This document shows, one piece after another, positions 1 through 9,336 of a stretch of 45,928 nt of DNA. The DNA lies in assembly GCA_945897185.1 (NCBI GenBank), contig CAMDFC010000011.1, forward strand, positions 1 through 45,928, in the 5' to 3' direction. Under the pieces are notes generated by a model that made no database searches, was not told where the DNA came from, and was given only the letters and a program-made list of their open reading frames with translations. How positions within the stretch are numbered: the first letter of the stretch is position 1; each line of letters begins with the position of its first letter. The position numbers and the translations under genes were made by a program. Origin of the DNA: Chitinophaga pinensis. Its GTDB lineage: Bacteria > Bacteroidota > Bacteroidia > Chitinophagales > Chitinophagaceae.

Positions 1-1443
1 TATTTTTATAAAAATATTCAAAACATAAGAAACCAACATAGCCACCACAATACCCAAAACATATAGTGCCATTAAGACCAAGCCCTGAATACTTAATATG
101 CCAAATAAATAATCGTTTGGAATTATCAAGGAAGCTAAAATTGTAAAAACAGGAAGCCTTGCGCTGCAACTCATAAATGGGGTTACCAGTATAGTTAATA
201 ACCTTTCTTTCTTGTTTTCAATATTTCTTGCACTCATTATTGCTGGTACAGCACATGCAAAACCACCAATCATAGGCATAATACTTTTTCCGTTTAAACC
301 AACTCTTCTCATAATTCGATCACTCAAGAAACTAATCCTTGCCATATAACCCGTGTCTTCTAAAAGAGTAATAAGTCCAAATAAAATCATGATTTGTGGA
401 ACAAAAACAACAATACCCCCAAAACCCGCTAAAACACCATTAATTAAAAGATCAGTAAACCAGCCCGGATTCATTATTCCACCTAAAAAACCGCCCAACA
501 ATCCAACACCCTTCTCAATAGCATTCATTGGATATTCTGCAGCCCAAAAAACACTTTGGAACAACAAAAACAAAACAACCCCCATAATTAAATAACCATA
601 GGTGCTGTGCAAAAAGAAACGATCTAGTTGTTCTGAATATAGTTTTCTTTTTTCTATACTGTTTTCTTCAACCGACTTCTGCATGATTATCCTAATGCGC
701 TGATAGCGCTTCTGAATATCTTCAGCTTGGATTTTTGTGTGGTTAAAGTTGTGCTTACTTTCTGTTTCTTCTATTTTCTTTTGTATTTCAACAGGCAATC
801 CGAAAAATTCATGATTAATTAAATGATGAATTGCTGAATAATTAGATAAGCTTGGTAAAATTTCTTTTACATCAAGAATTGCACCCTCTGCTAATTCTAA
901 CACAGGATAAAAATCTTGTCTGGGTGTACTGTTGTTTAATAAAAGCGCTATCGTTGATTTTAGTTGATCTACCCCTTTTCCTGATCGGGCATTAACGGCA
1001 ACAACGGGTACACCCATTTCTCTTGACAAACTATCGGTATCTACCTTTATCCCTCTTTTTTTTGCTAAATCCGTCATGGTGAGTGCCACTACAACAGGAA
1101 TTTTTAAATCAACTACTTGAGAAACATACAAGAGGTTTCGCCTTAGGTTACTGGCATCGGCGACTACAATGGCTAAATCAATTTTTTGTTCACCCTCAGG
1201 ATACATTAATTGTTTATAAGACACCCACTCATCTTCCCGCCGTGGATATAAACTATAAGTACCCGGTAAATCTAAAATTGTGCAATTTCCTCTTCCCGGA
1301 AGTAGAAAGTGACCCAGTTTTTTTTCTACGGTTACACCAGGGAAATTTCCCACACTCTGTCTCAAACCCGTCAAGAGGTTAAACAAAGAACTTTTTCCGC
1401 TGTTTGGATTTCCAGAAATTGCAATATGTGGTTGTGTACTCAA
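1..1443 (-). CDS. feoB: Ferrous iron transport protein B (FeoB), 5' part only
   Basis: GTP-dependent inner-membrane Fe(II) importer. The frame runs on the minus strand from about 1443 off the left edge, so about 481 codons are present and the C-terminus is missing. The N-terminal G domain is clear: P-loop GNPNSGKSS at about residues 10-18, G2/switch I region SVGNFPGVTVEKK, and G3 DLPGTYSL. The gate and membrane part follows with the typical stretches GGFLGGIMN, LLEDTGYMAR, GGFACAVPAIMSAR and TPFMSCSARLPV. There is no fused FeoA domain at the N-terminus. The frame is closed upstream by a stop and contains no ATG near its start, so a TTG at 1443 (reading MSTQPHIAI) or a GTG at 1458 must be used. 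A -7 element overlapping 1458 favours TTG. A separate feoA lies at 13237-13464. Confidence 0.95.
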   Translation of the reverse strand, partial: MSTQPHIAISGNPNSGKSSLFNLLTGLRQSVGNFPGVTVEKKLGHFLLPGRGNCTILDLPGTYSLYPRREDEWVSYKQLMYPEGEQKIDLAIVVADASNLRRNLLYVSQVVDLKIPVVVALTMTDLAKKRGIKVDTDSLSREMGVPVVAVNARSGKGVDQLKSTIALLLNNSTPRQDFYPVLELAEGAILDVKEILPSLSNYSAIHHLINHEFFGLPVEIQKKIEETESKHNFNHTKIQAEDIQKRYQRIRIIMQKSVEENSIEKRKLYSEQLDRFFLHSTYGYLIMGVVLFLLFQSVFWAAEYPMNAIEKGVGLLGGFLGGIMNPGWFTDLLINGVLAGFGGIVVFVPQIMILFGLITLLEDTGYMARISFLSDRIMRRVGLNGKSIMPMIGGFACAVPAIMSARNIENKKERLLTILVTPFMSCSARLPVFTILASLIIPNDYLFGILSIQGLVLMALYVLGIVVAMLVSYVLNIFIKI

Positions 1444-1457
1444 AGTATTTGAATGCA

Positions 1458-1465
1458 CAAATGTA
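1458..1465 (-). promoter_or_regulatory. Candidate -7 element for feoB (TACATTTG)
   Basis: On the minus strand this reads TACATTTG, a perfect match to the Bacteroidetes TAnnTTTG element. It lies about 14 bases before the TTG at 1443 and overlaps the alternative GTG at 1458, which therefore would probably not be transcribed. No convincing -33 TTTG is seen at the right distance. Confidence 0.4.
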
Positions 1466-1548
1466 CCGCCAAAACATAGTTAACATTTACGAAAGCAGTA
1501 AAAAGGCCATTCTTTCTTCGAAAATATCTTCATGCAATACAAGTACAC

Positions 1549-1556
1549 TAACTTTG
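1549..1556 (+). promoter_or_regulatory. Candidate -7 promoter element (TAACTTTG) for the M28 peptidase operon
   Basis: Perfect TAnnTTTG match 17 bases before the ATG at 1574. It lies downstream of an in-frame ATG at 1532, so the transcript would begin after that codon. It therefore decides in favour of 1574 as the start of the peptidase. No strong -33 partner is visible. Confidence 0.5.
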
Positions 1557-1573
1557 TAAAAAACAGCAAAAGC

Positions 1574-3214
1574 ATGTATAGGATTATTTTCTTATTTCTT
1601 TTGATTTCTCAAGGTCTGGTTGCACAAAAACTTTCAAAATCTGATAAAGCGCTTGTCGGGTATCTTAAGGCCGAGGTTACTTATTTGGCATCAGACGAAC
1701 TCAAGGGTAGAAGGGCTGGAGATTCGGGAGAAACACTGGCTTCGGTTTTTATTGCTGATAAATTTAAAGAACTCGCACTTCTTCCAAAAGGAGACAACGG
1801 CGACTATTTTCAATATTTTACCGTTAATGACGGCAAGGCCATCGCCCCAAGTACGAGACTATCTATAAATGGACTGAAACTCGATTCTGAAATCGATTTT
1901 TTTCCTTTGGCAAATTCTTTACAGGGTTCTAGCAAGGGCGAGTCTAGCCCAGATCTTCATGAAAACGGACAACCCTGGTTGGTGGACCTTGCAGAGTCTT
2001 TGGATGAAAACAAATCCAATCCGCATTTTGACATAAATAACCTAATCAACGATAAATTAAAATCTGCGAAGGATAAAGGAGCGAGCATGGTTCTCTTCTA
2101 CAACAGCACAAAAGAGGCAGACGTCCTAAAGTTTGATTCTAAAGATCGATCTGAAGCCACCCCAATTCCAGCAGCTTTTTTAACATCAAAAGGGAGAGAT
2201 AAATACATCAAAGAAAATAACGATACCTATTTTATAGATGCGAGTCTCTCTGTAGAGCCCCAAACAAGAAAGTGTAAAAATGTTGTCGGTTTTCTAGATA
2301 ATGGAGCACAATACACAGTTGTAATTGGTGCACACTATGATCACCTGGGTTTAGGAGAAGATGGTAATTCAATGATCAGGGGTGGTCAACCAGAAATTCA
2401 CAATGGTGCAGACGACAACGCCAGTGGAACAGCCTCAATGATTGAGCTGGCGTTTCAGCTCAAAGGAAACAAAGCCAAACAATACAACTACTTGTTTATT
2501 GGATTCTCTGCCGAAGAGCTGGGTCTAAATGGGTCAAAGTATTTTGTAGAAAACCCAACCATTCCTCTCAACACCGTAAACTACATGATCAACATGGATA
2601 TGGTGGGAAGAATGAATGACAGTACCAAAACCATTACAGTTGGAGGTTACGGCACCTCTCCCTCTTGGCAGAGTATGATAGCAGCAGTAAAGAAAAAGAG
2701 TTTTACAATAAAGTTTGATTCAAGCGGAACCGGACCAAGCGACCATACCTCTTTTTATAGAAAGGACATTCCTGTTCTTTTCTTCTTTACTGGCTTACAC
2801 ACAGATTACCACAAACCATCAGATGATGCAGATAAAATCAACTATGTGGGAATGTCTCAAATTGTTCGTTTTATTCAAGAAATGATCCAAAACGACAAAA
2901 CACCAAACAAATTGGTGTTTACAAAAACAAGAGAGCAACAAACATCTACCTCCACAAGGTTTAGTGTATCAATGGGTATAATGCCCGATTACTCTTATGG
3001 AGGAACAGGAGTTCGAGTTGATGGGGTATCAGACAATAGGCCAGCAAAAAAAGCAGGAATTCTTGGGGGCGATGTTGTTAAACAATTGGGGGACCATAAA
3101 ACATCTTCAGTAGAAGCATATATGCAGGCGCTATCTAAATTTAAAAAAGGAGATAAAACAACCGTTGTTGTTGTGAGGGGCGATAAAGAAATCAATTTTG
3201 AAATTGTTTTCTAA
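1574..3214 (+). CDS. Secreted M28-family zinc aminopeptidase with C-terminal PDZ domain
   Basis: Di-zinc metallopeptidase that should remove N-terminal residues from peptides outside the cytoplasm. Starting at 1574 it has 546 residues and opens with a good signal peptide (MYRIIFLFLLISQGLVAQ). M28 ligand motifs appear in order: VIGAHYDHLG (His), HNGADDNASGT (Asp), GFSAEELGLNGS (catalytic Glu and ligand Glu), NMDMVGRM (Asp) and a late His in LHTDYHKPSDD. A PA-like insert lies between the signal peptide and the catalytic part. The last 85 or so residues form a PDZ domain (GVRVDGVSDNRPAKKAGILG), probably for substrate or partner binding. An upstream ATG at 1532 would add 14 residues but lies before the predicted promoter. 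The stop overlaps the next ATG by one base, implying translational coupling. Confidence 0.92.
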   Translation: MYRIIFLFLLISQGLVAQKLSKSDKALVGYLKAEVTYLASDELKGRRAGDSGETLASVFIADKFKELALLPKGDNGDYFQYFTVNDGKAIAPSTRLSINGLKLDSEIDFFPLANSLQGSSKGESSPDLHENGQPWLVDLAESLDENKSNPHFDINNLINDKLKSAKDKGASMVLFYNSTKEADVLKFDSKDRSEATPIPAAFLTSKGRDKYIKENNDTYFIDASLSVEPQTRKCKNVVGFLDNGAQYTVVIGAHYDHLGLGEDGNSMIRGGQPEIHNGADDNASGTASMIELAFQLKGNKAKQYNYLFIGFSAEELGLNGSKYFVENPTIPLNTVNYMINMDMVGRMNDSTKTITVGGYGTSPSWQSMIAAVKKKSFTIKFDSSGTGPSDHTSFYRKDIPVLFFFTGLHTDYHKPSDDADKINYVGMSQIVRFIQEMIQNDKTPNKLVFTKTREQQTSTSTRFSVSMGIMPDYSYGGTGVRVDGVSDNRPAKKAGILGGDVVKQLGDHKTSSVEAYMQALSKFKKGDKTTVVVVRGDKEINFEIVF

Positions 3215-3648
3215 TGAAACTAAGGTTGGATGATAATAGGATGTCTGACAACTTCTTTGAAGACACAAGAATTTTAGGCATCGCGTGCACCCTAAAGAAT
3301 TATCATTTTTGTTGGCACGTTGATAGGTTATTGCAAATTGGTTTTCAAACATCGGTAGACCTACAAATACCAATGGAAAAAAACAGAAGATCCTATTCTT
3401 TCACGGTCTATGAGTATATTCACCAAATAGAACAAAAAGAACACTTTTTATACAGCAACAAACACGAAGGAGAATTTTTACTTCCAGAACTTCAACACTT
3501 TGATTTCATTTGGCTTATTCGAGACCCCTTTCACGACGAATCAGCTTTTTCAAGAATTCAATTAATGATTAAAGAAATTCCCGGAGTGCAGCTTGTTGCA
3601 GAAGTGGCCCACGATAAAATAAAATCAAAAGATAACCTTCAACGTTAA
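3214..3648 (+). CDS. IPExxxVDY family protein
   Basis: Small cytoplasmic protein of 144 residues belonging to the Bacteroidota-restricted IPExxxVDY family, whose function is unknown. The diagnostic region reads LLPELQHFDFIWLI at about residues 89-102, a variant of the (I/L)PE-x3-(V/F)D(Y/F) signature. The N-terminal ILGIACTLKNYHFCWHVDR strand is also typical. The ATG overlaps the stop of the upstream peptidase by one base. A second ATG at 3241 (MSDNFFED) would shorten the protein by nine residues and cannot be excluded. No signal peptide or membrane segment. Family assignment is from the pattern alone. Confidence 0.75.
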   Translation: MKLRLDDNRMSDNFFEDTRILGIACTLKNYHFCWHVDRLLQIGFQTSVDLQIPMEKNRRSYSFTVYEYIHQIEQKEHFLYSNKHEGEFLLPELQHFDFIWLIRDPFHDESAFSRIQLMIKEIPGVQLVAEVAHDKIKSKDNLQR

Positions 3649-3651
3649 ATT

Positions 3652-3882
3652 ATGTGGACAGAAGAAAACAATAAGTTGTATAGAAAATTTAGTTTCAAAG
3701 ATTTTTCAGAAGCGTTTGCGTTTATGACAAGAGTTGCGATTTTGTCTGAAAAAGCAGACCATCATCCAACGTGGACCAACACCTGGAGCACGGTTGAAAT
3801 ATGGCTATCTACACATGATGCAGGTAATATGGTTACCAACAAAGACAAATCACTTGCGAGTAAAATAGACGAATTAATTTAA
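3652..3882 (+). CDS. Pterin-4a-carbinolamine dehydratase
   Basis: Dehydrates 4a-hydroxytetrahydrobiopterin (PhhB/PCD type), recycling the pterin cofactor of aromatic amino acid hydroxylases. The 76-residue protein has the family core: RKFSFKDFSEAFAFMTRVA, then EKADHHPTWTNTWSTVEIWLSTHDAG, which holds the paired histidines and the P-W active-site motif, and a C-terminal KD-x3-A-x-KID helix. It is slightly shorter than many homologues but complete. It starts three bases after the IPExxxVDY gene and is probably cotranscribed with it. Its 3' end overlaps the convergent selD by four bases. No phenylalanine hydroxylase gene lies in the window. Confidence 0.9.
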   Translation: MWTEENNKLYRKFSFKDFSEAFAFMTRVAILSEKADHHPTWTNTWSTVEIWLSTHDAGNMVTNKDKSLASKIDELI

Positions 3883-4937
3883 TTTACTCTTACCGCAAAA
3901 CTTTCCGATTCGTGCATTTTACCAATTGGTGTTGTTCTATCTGAAAGACCATATTCATTCAATACAGAAACCACCTCTTCTAAGCTATCCCTACCAACAG
4001 AAATTAACAATCCACCACTGGTTTGTGGATCTGCTAAAATGTTTTTGTATAGTGATTCAAAATTGTTGTTTTCTAATTTCACCTTGTGTCCATAACTATC
4101 CCAATTTCTGTTTGTACCCCCTGGAACGGCACCCATTTCAACATATTCTATTAAACGTTTTGAGATCAAAGGAACCCGATTAAATTCAATTGTTGCCGAT
4201 AGGCCACTTCCTTCAGCCATTTCAATAAGATGACCCAACAAACCAAACCCAGTTACATCAGTCATTGCATGAACACCCACTACCGCACCCAATCTACTTC
4301 CTACTTTATTTAATTCCATCATTTGTTCTGCAGCCAATAATTTGTCGCTTTCTGTTAGTTGATGCTTTTTTTCAGCTGTTGTAAGAATACCAACACCAAT
4401 CTTTTTTGTCAACAATAAAACATCACCTTTTTTTGCTGTGTTGTTTTGTTTTAGGTTTTTAATATCCACCAATCCGTTTACGGCCAATCCAAAAATGGGT
4501 TCAGGAGAATCTATACTGTGTCCGCCCGCCAAAGGAATACCCGCTTCTAAACAAATGATTTTACTTCCTTCTATAACACGTCTTGCAACTAGGGGTGGAA
4601 GAATATTGATGGGCCACCCTAATATAGCAATTGCCAATACTGGATTTCCACCCATGGCATAAACATCGCTTATAGCATTTGCCGATGCAATTCTTCCAAA
4701 GTTATAAGGATCGTCTACAATAGGCATAAAAAAATCCGTTGTAGAAATTAATGCGGTCCCGTTTAGAAGATCATAAACAGCAGCATCGTCTTTACTGTGG
4801 TTCCCTACAAGCAAACGGTTGTTGTCTGGCATACTAAAGCTTGACTGCAGAATTTCATCCAATATCTTTGGAGATATTTTACATCCACAACCTGCGCCAT
4901 GAGAATACTGAGTGAGCTTAATATTTTCCATACTCAA
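3879..4937 (-). CDS. selD: Selenide, water dikinase (selenophosphate synthetase)
   Basis: Makes selenophosphate, the activated selenium donor, from selenide and ATP. The protein has 352 residues. The N-terminal catalytic loop HGAGCGCK places Cys17 and Lys20 where E. coli SelD has them, so this is the cysteine form with no in-frame UGA. The ATP-binding AIR-synthase fold is recognisable in DDAAVYDL, STTDFFMPIVDDPYNFGRIASANAISDVYAMGG, GGHSIDSPEP and DVTGFGLLGHL. A GGTNRNWDSYG segment and ADPQTSGGLL near the C-terminus are also characteristic. Its ATG lies inside the end of mnmH (four-base overlap), so the two are translationally coupled. No selA or selB gene is seen here, so selenophosphate most directly feeds MnmH. 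Confidence 0.97.
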   Translation of the reverse strand: MSMENIKLTQYSHGAGCGCKISPKILDEILQSSFSMPDNNRLLVGNHSKDDAAVYDLLNGTALISTTDFFMPIVDDPYNFGRIASANAISDVYAMGGNPVLAIAILGWPINILPPLVARRVIEGSKIICLEAGIPLAGGHSIDSPEPIFGLAVNGLVDIKNLKQNNTAKKGDVLLLTKKIGVGILTTAEKKHQLTESDKLLAAEQMMELNKVGSRLGAVVGVHAMTDVTGFGLLGHLIEMAEGSGLSATIEFNRVPLISKRLIEYVEMGAVPGGTNRNWDSYGHKVKLENNNFESLYKNILADPQTSGGLLISVGRDSLEEVVSVLNEYGLSDRTTPIGKMHESESFAVRVN

Positions 4938-5980
4938 AGTTTAAGCAGCAGTGCCGCATTTATTTTGTCGTCTACAATTCCAGTTTGGATATTAATCACC
5001 TCTGGTTTGGGGCTGGGCCTACTTTCAAGACCTTTGCTGTATTGTTTATCGTAATATTTTAATAAGATAGAAAAACAATCATGTATATTTTCTTGTTCTA
5101 AAAAGGCCAATGCTATTTTTGTTTCTAAACCACCCAGTCTTTTCTGGATTCTTTTTATTGCCTCTCCCAATTCAAATTTATTCAGTTTCCCATAGGTGTC
5201 AACCAAATAATTGACGCGCTGAGGGAATGGAATATCTAAAAACAAAACCCGGCAAGACCTAATGTGTTCCCACATGGGCTGAGGAATATTGACGGAGCCA
5301 ATGCGCTGACTTTCATCCTCAAGCCAAATTTCTTCTGTAGGTTTTTCTTTTTTTACTTGAAAAATAGAGACAGCCAATTTATTTTCAAACATCTCTTGAC
5401 TGGGTTGTTTTGGCAATCCAATATTTCCAAAAGCAGAACCTTTGTGTCCGGCTATTCCTTCAAGATCAACTACTGCAGCACCTTTTTCTTTTAGAGCAGA
5501 CAAAACAATTGTCTTTCCGCTTCCGGTAAACCCACCCAAGACGCGAAATTTCTCTTCATTTAAAAACTGAGCCAATACCCAATTTCTGAATGCTTTATAT
5601 CCACCAACGAGGGTATAAACTTTGAATCCATATAAATCTAATAACCAAGCAATACCAGCACTTCTCATTCCACCTCTCCAACAATGTATTAATAAAGTCT
5701 TGTTGGATGGATCTGTTTTTGCAATAAGGTCTTCTGCAAAAACAACCATGTCTTTCATTTTTGGACCAAAATATTCTAGTCCCTTTTTTATAGCAAGCTC
5801 TCTTGATTGTTGTTTATAGATGGTTCCCACAACAGCACGTTCGTCATTGTTAAATAACGGTAAATTATTTGCAGATGGAATATGAGCATGACTAAATTCT
5901 GCTTCACTTCTCACATCAATTACTGGATATGACAAAGAAAGTGTTACAAAATGCTCGACTGAAATTTTTTGTATAGCCAT
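4934..5980 (-). CDS. mnmH: tRNA 2-selenouridine synthase
   Basis: Replaces sulfur by selenium at the wobble 2-thiouridine of Lys, Glu and Gln tRNAs, using selenophosphate from SelD. The protein has 348 residues. The N-terminal rhodanese domain carries the catalytic cysteine in LIHCWRGGMRS (Cys100), with the usual DVRSEAEFSHAHIPSA start. A P-loop NTPase domain follows with GFTGSGKT at about residues 150-157 and VDLEGIAGHKGSAFG. The order and length match YbbB/SelU. The ATG follows the stop of rho by 16 bases on the same strand, and the stop overlaps selD by four bases, so rho-mnmH-selD can be one transcript. Confidence 0.95.
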   Translation of the reverse strand: MAIQKISVEHFVTLSLSYPVIDVRSEAEFSHAHIPSANNLPLFNNDERAVVGTIYKQQSRELAIKKGLEYFGPKMKDMVVFAEDLIAKTDPSNKTLLIHCWRGGMRSAGIAWLLDLYGFKVYTLVGGYKAFRNWVLAQFLNEEKFRVLGGFTGSGKTIVLSALKEKGAAVVDLEGIAGHKGSAFGNIGLPKQPSQEMFENKLAVSIFQVKKEKPTEEIWLEDESQRIGSVNIPQPMWEHIRSCRVLFLDIPFPQRVNYLVDTYGKLNKFELGEAIKRIQKRLGGLETKIALAFLEQENIHDCFSILLKYYDKQYSKGLESRPSPKPEVINIQTGIVDDKINAALLLKL

Positions 5981-5996
5981 TTCAATTCAAGAACAA

Positions 5997-7595
5997 TTAC
6001 TTGTTCATGCTTGTCAGGAATTCATTGTTGTCTCTTGTTCCTTTCATTTGCTTCATCAAAAGAGACATTGCTTCTTCGCTGTTCATATCTGCCAAATGGT
6101 TTCTAAGTACCCACATTCTTTGCAACACTTCTTTATCAAGCAATAAATCTTCTCTTCTTGTAGATGATGCAGTAAGGTCAATTGCAGGATAAATTCTTTT
6201 ATTTGCAAGTCTTCTGTCTAATACCAACTCCATATTTCCTGTACCCTTAAACTCTTCAAATATTACTTCATCCATTTTGCTTCCCGTATCTATAAGTGCG
6301 GTAGCCAATATGGTAAGTGAGCCTCCGTTTTCTATTTTTCTTGCTGCACCAAAGAATTGCTTTGGCTTTTGCATGGCATTGGCTTCAACACCTCCAGACA
6401 AAACTTTACCTGATGAAGGGGCAACCGTATTGTGCGCACGTGCAAGTCGGGTTATTGAATCTAACAATATAACAACATCGTGTCCGCACTCCACCAAACG
6501 TTTTGCTTTTTGTAAAGCAATCGTTGAAACCTTTACGTGTTTATCAGCGGGCTCATCAAAAGTTGAGGCCAATACTTCTGCGTTTACACTACGCTCCATA
6601 TCCGTAACTTCTTCCGGACGTTCATCAATCAATACAACCATCAAGTAGCATTCCGGATGATTGGTAGCAATTGCGTTCGCTACTTCTTTCAACAACATGG
6701 TTTTACCCACTTTGGGTTGCGCTACAATCAATCCTCTTTGTCCCTTACCCAGTGGAGTAAAGAGATCCATCATTCTTGTTGAGTAGTTATCTTGTTTTGT
6801 ATAGAGATTAAACTTCTCTTGAGGAAATAAAGGTGTTAAATAATCAAACGGCACACGGTCTCTCACTTCTTCGGGTAGGCGACCGTTTACGGTGTCTACT
6901 TTTAACAAAGCGAAATATTTTTCACCTTCTTTAGGTGGTCTTACGCTTCCTCTTATGGTGTCTCCCGTCTTTACACCAAACAACTTAATTTGAGACGGCG
7001 ATACATAAACATCATCTGGAGATGATAGATAGTTGTAATCACTGCTTCTCAAAAATCCGTAACCGTCCGGCATCATTTCTAATACACCTTCACCTTGAAT
7101 AGCGCCATCAAATTCTACATTAAAAACGGGTTCTTTTTTAATGTACAGTTGTTTTGCTGGTGCATCATCTAATGAAAGGTTGTTTTCGGGTTCTTGTGTA
7201 TCTTCATTATTATCAGACGCTACTACTTCATCAATATTTTGTGGTTGAGCATCTTCGCTATTCACGGTTTGTGTAACCTTCCCCTTTTTGATTAATTTTT
7301 TTTCTGGCTTTGCTAAAACAACGGGTTCTGGAATCACTTCTTCCACCGGGTCATTTTCAACAATTGCTTCTTCTGTACTATTGGCTGTAGTCGTTTTTAC
7401 AATTCTCTTCTTTTTGGCAGGTTTTTCTTCTTTTGCACCTGCTTTTGGTGCACTATTCACAACTGCTTGTTTATCAAGAATTTTATAGATTAAAGCTTGT
7501 TTTTCAAGTTTTTTAACGCCTGTAATTTTTAGTTTTTCTGCGATGTCTAGTAATTCTGGAACTAGCATGTCGTTCAGCTGTAAAATGTCGTACAT
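5997..7595 (-). CDS. rho: Transcription termination factor Rho
   Basis: Hexameric RNA-dependent ATPase that ends transcription. The 532-residue protein is about 110 residues longer than E. coli Rho. Residues 1-45 form the Rho N-terminal helical domain ([30 protein letters not shown]). A low-complexity Lys/Glu/Val-rich insertion spans about 48-155. The cold-shock-type RNA-binding domain ([20 protein letters not shown]) and the RecA-like ATPase follow, with P-loop [13 protein letters not shown], Walker B region [16 protein letters not shown] and Q-loop [21 protein letters not shown]. Such N-terminal insertions are common in Bacteroidota Rho. The leader of about 100 bases leaves room for autoregulation, but this is inference. 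Confidence 0.97.
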   Translation of the reverse strand: MYDILQLNDMLVPELLDIAEKLKITGVKKLEKQALIYKILDKQAVVNSAPKAGAKEEKPAKKKRIVKTTTANSTEEAIVENDPVEEVIPEPVVLAKPEKKLIKKGKVTQTVNSEDAQPQNIDEVVASDNNEDTQEPENNLSLDDAPAKQLYIKKEPVFNVEFDGAIQGEGVLEMMPDGYGFLRSSDYNYLSSPDDVYVSPSQIKLFGVKTGDTIRGSVRPPKEGEKYFALLKVDTVNGRLPEEVRDRVPFDYLTPLFPQEKFNLYTKQDNYSTRMMDLFTPLGKGQRGLIVAQPKVGKTMLLKEVANAIATNHPECYLMVVLIDERPEEVTDMERSVNAEVLASTFDEPADKHVKVSTIALQKAKRLVECGHDVVILLDSITRLARAHNTVAPSSGKVLSGGVEANAMQKPKQFFGAARKIENGGSLTILATALIDTGSKMDEVIFEEFKGTGNMELVLDRRLANKRIYPAIDLTASSTRREDLLLDKEVLQRMWVLRNHLADMNSEEAMSLLMKQMKGTRDNNEFLTSMNK

Positions 7596-7704
7596 AAATT
7601 GTAATTGTTGAAATATCCCTTGGAAGGATGAAAGACGGGTTGTTGAAAATAAAAATGAAGAAAAAACTAATAAGAATTGGTGGAGATTACCCCTGATTCT
7701 TGTA

Positions 7705-7736
7705 CAATATTACGCCTTTTTCCATTTTTAAACAAA
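7705..7736 (-). promoter_or_regulatory. Candidate rho promoter (TTTG-N20-TAATATTG)
   Basis: On the minus strand TTTG (7736-7733) is followed after 20 bases by TAATATTG (7712-7705), one mismatch from TAnnTTTG. The start of transcription would lie near 7698, giving rho an untranslated leader of about 100 bases. The match is imperfect, so confidence is low. Confidence 0.35.
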
Positions 7737-7787
7737 TATTCTAACTATAGGGGCGTTCTTGAAATATGCATCTCGACCTCCTTTTAT

Positions 7788-7795
7788 TACCTTTG
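7788..7795 (+). promoter_or_regulatory. Candidate -7 element for asnS (TACCTTTG)
   Basis: Perfect TAnnTTTG match 17 bases upstream of the ATG at 7813. An in-frame TTG at 7759 lies before it and would not be transcribed from here, so the element fixes the asnS start. TATG at 7765-7768 sits at the -33 distance (19-base spacer) but is a weak match. Confidence 0.5.
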
Positions 7796-7812
7796 TACTA
7801 GAAATTAGCACT

Positions 7813-9249
7813 ATGTTCAACAAGAGAATCAAGATTAAGGAGCTTTTACTCCAACAAGCGGGTCAACAAGGCATTGTGGTTATGGGGTGGGTGAGGACTT
7901 TCAGAAACAACCAGTTTATTGCCTTAAACGACGGATCTACCAATGCCAATTTGCAAATAGTTGCTTCTTTGGGTGAATTTAATGACGAACTGTTGAAGCG
8001 CATTACCACCAGTGCAGCCCTAAAAGTTACCGGAGAGCTTGTTGAATCACAGGGGAGGGGTCAGCCGGTAGAGCTAAAAGCCACTGAAATTCAAATTTTA
8101 GGAGATTCTGATGCAGAAAAATACCCCTTACAGCCCAAGAAACACAGTCTCGAATTTTTAAGGGGAATTGCACATTTGAGGTTCAGGACCAACACATTTG
8201 GGTCGATTTTCAGAATAAGGCACTCTTTGGCGTTTGCGGTCCACCAGTTCTTTCATGAGAAGGGTTTTTTATATATGCATACCCCAATCATTACTGCCAC
8301 AGATGCGGAAGGTGCCGGTGAGATGTTTAGGGTAACCACTTTGCCTTTTGATAATCCCCCCAGGGAAGAATCTGGTGCTATCAACTTTAAAGAGGATTTT
8401 TTTGGGAGAAGCACCAATCTTACTGTGAGCGGACAGCTTGAGGGCGAATTGGGTGCTACAGCCCTTGGTGAAATTTATACTTTTGGTCCCACTTTCCGCG
8501 CCGAAAACTCCAATACCACAAGGCACCTCGCTGAATTTTGGATGATTGAGCCTGAAATGGCCTTTCATGATCTGGAAGACAACATGAACCTTGCAGAATC
8601 TTTTATAAAATATATAATCAGGTTTGCCATGGAAAACAACATGGAAGACCTTAAGTTTTTAGATCAAAGATTGAGTGAAGAAGAAAAACTACTTCCGGCT
8701 GACAAAAGAAGTGAGATGGGGTTGATTGACAAATTAAAGTTTGTGGTCGACAATAATTTTGAGCGCATCACTTATACCGAAGCCATCGATATACTACTCA
8801 ACTCTTCTGCGTATAAAAAGAAGAAATTTCAATATGAAGTAAAGTGGGGAATAGATATGCAAAGTGAACACGAACGCTATCTTGTTGAAAAGCATTTCAA
8901 AAAACCGGTTATTGTAACAAACTATCCAAAGGACATCAAAGCGTTTTATATGCGTCAGAACGATGATGGGAAAACGGTAGCTGCAATGGATATTCTGGCT
9001 CCAGGAATTGGTGAAATAGTTGGTGGCTCACAGAGAGAAGAACGATTAGATAAACTTGTTACTCGCATGAAAGACATGCATATTGCTGAAGATGAACTTT
9101 GGTGGTATTTGGATACAAGAAAGTTTGGTACTGTACCGCATGCTGGATTTGGACTTGGATTTGAAAGGATGGTTTTATTTGTAACAGGTATGACCAACAT
9201 CAGGGATGTAATAGCCTTTCCAAGAACACCTAAGTCGGCTGATTTTTAG
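7813..9249 (+). CDS. asnS: Asparaginyl-tRNA synthetase
   Basis: Class II aminoacyl-tRNA synthetase charging tRNA-Asn. With the start at 7813 it has 478 residues, the normal length. The N-terminal OB-fold anticodon-binding domain covers about residues 15-110 ([19 protein letters not shown]). The catalytic domain shows motif 1 around [29 protein letters not shown], motif 2 in [22 protein letters not shown] and motif 3 in [29 protein letters not shown]. The [13 protein letters not shown] segment is the asparaginyl rather than aspartyl form. Transcribed divergently from rho. It is followed by a hairpin that probably terminates both it and the convergent DUF3089 gene. Confidence 0.97.
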   Translation: MFNKRIKIKELLLQQAGQQGIVVMGWVRTFRNNQFIALNDGSTNANLQIVASLGEFNDELLKRITTSAALKVTGELVESQGRGQPVELKATEIQILGDSDAEKYPLQPKKHSLEFLRGIAHLRFRTNTFGSIFRIRHSLAFAVHQFFHEKGFLYMHTPIITATDAEGAGEMFRVTTLPFDNPPREESGAINFKEDFFGRSTNLTVSGQLEGELGATALGEIYTFGPTFRAENSNTTRHLAEFWMIEPEMAFHDLEDNMNLAESFIKYIIRFAMENNMEDLKFLDQRLSEEEKLLPADKRSEMGLIDKLKFVVDNNFERITYTEAIDILLNSSAYKKKKFQYEVKWGIDMQSEHERYLVEKHFKKPVIVTNYPKDIKAFYMRQNDDGKTVAAMDILAPGIGEIVGGSQREERLDKLVTRMKDMHIAEDELWWYLDTRKFGTVPHAGFGLGFERMVLFVTGMTNIRDVIAFPRTPKSADF

Positions 9250-9274
9250 ACAGATTAATTTTTCTTTTCAAATT

Positions 9275-9308
9275 TTATCAAACTTAATTGATGAATTAAA
9301 TTTGATAA
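9275..9308. terminator. Bidirectional hairpin between asnS and the DUF3089 gene
   Basis: Fifteen-base arms (9275-9289 and 9294-9308) form a stem with one mismatch around the four-base loop GATG. The stem is AU-rich, and the hairpin is the only structure in the 87-base gap between two convergent genes, so a transcription-stop or mRNA 3'-end role is likely. No long U tract follows. Confidence 0.55.
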
Positions 9309-9336
9309 CTGATGTTCGTCAGCTAATTCTATGAAT

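Noticed and set aside
353-1382. Plus-strand open frames at 353-595 and 1083-1382
   Set aside because: They lie antisense to the clear feoB coding frame and show no family features.
4881-4893. Possible selenocysteine codon in selD
   Set aside because: The catalytic position is encoded as cysteine (GAGCGCK), with no in-frame TGA.
6277-6648. Plus-strand frame of 123 codons
   Set aside because: Antisense shadow of the conserved ATPase core of rho.
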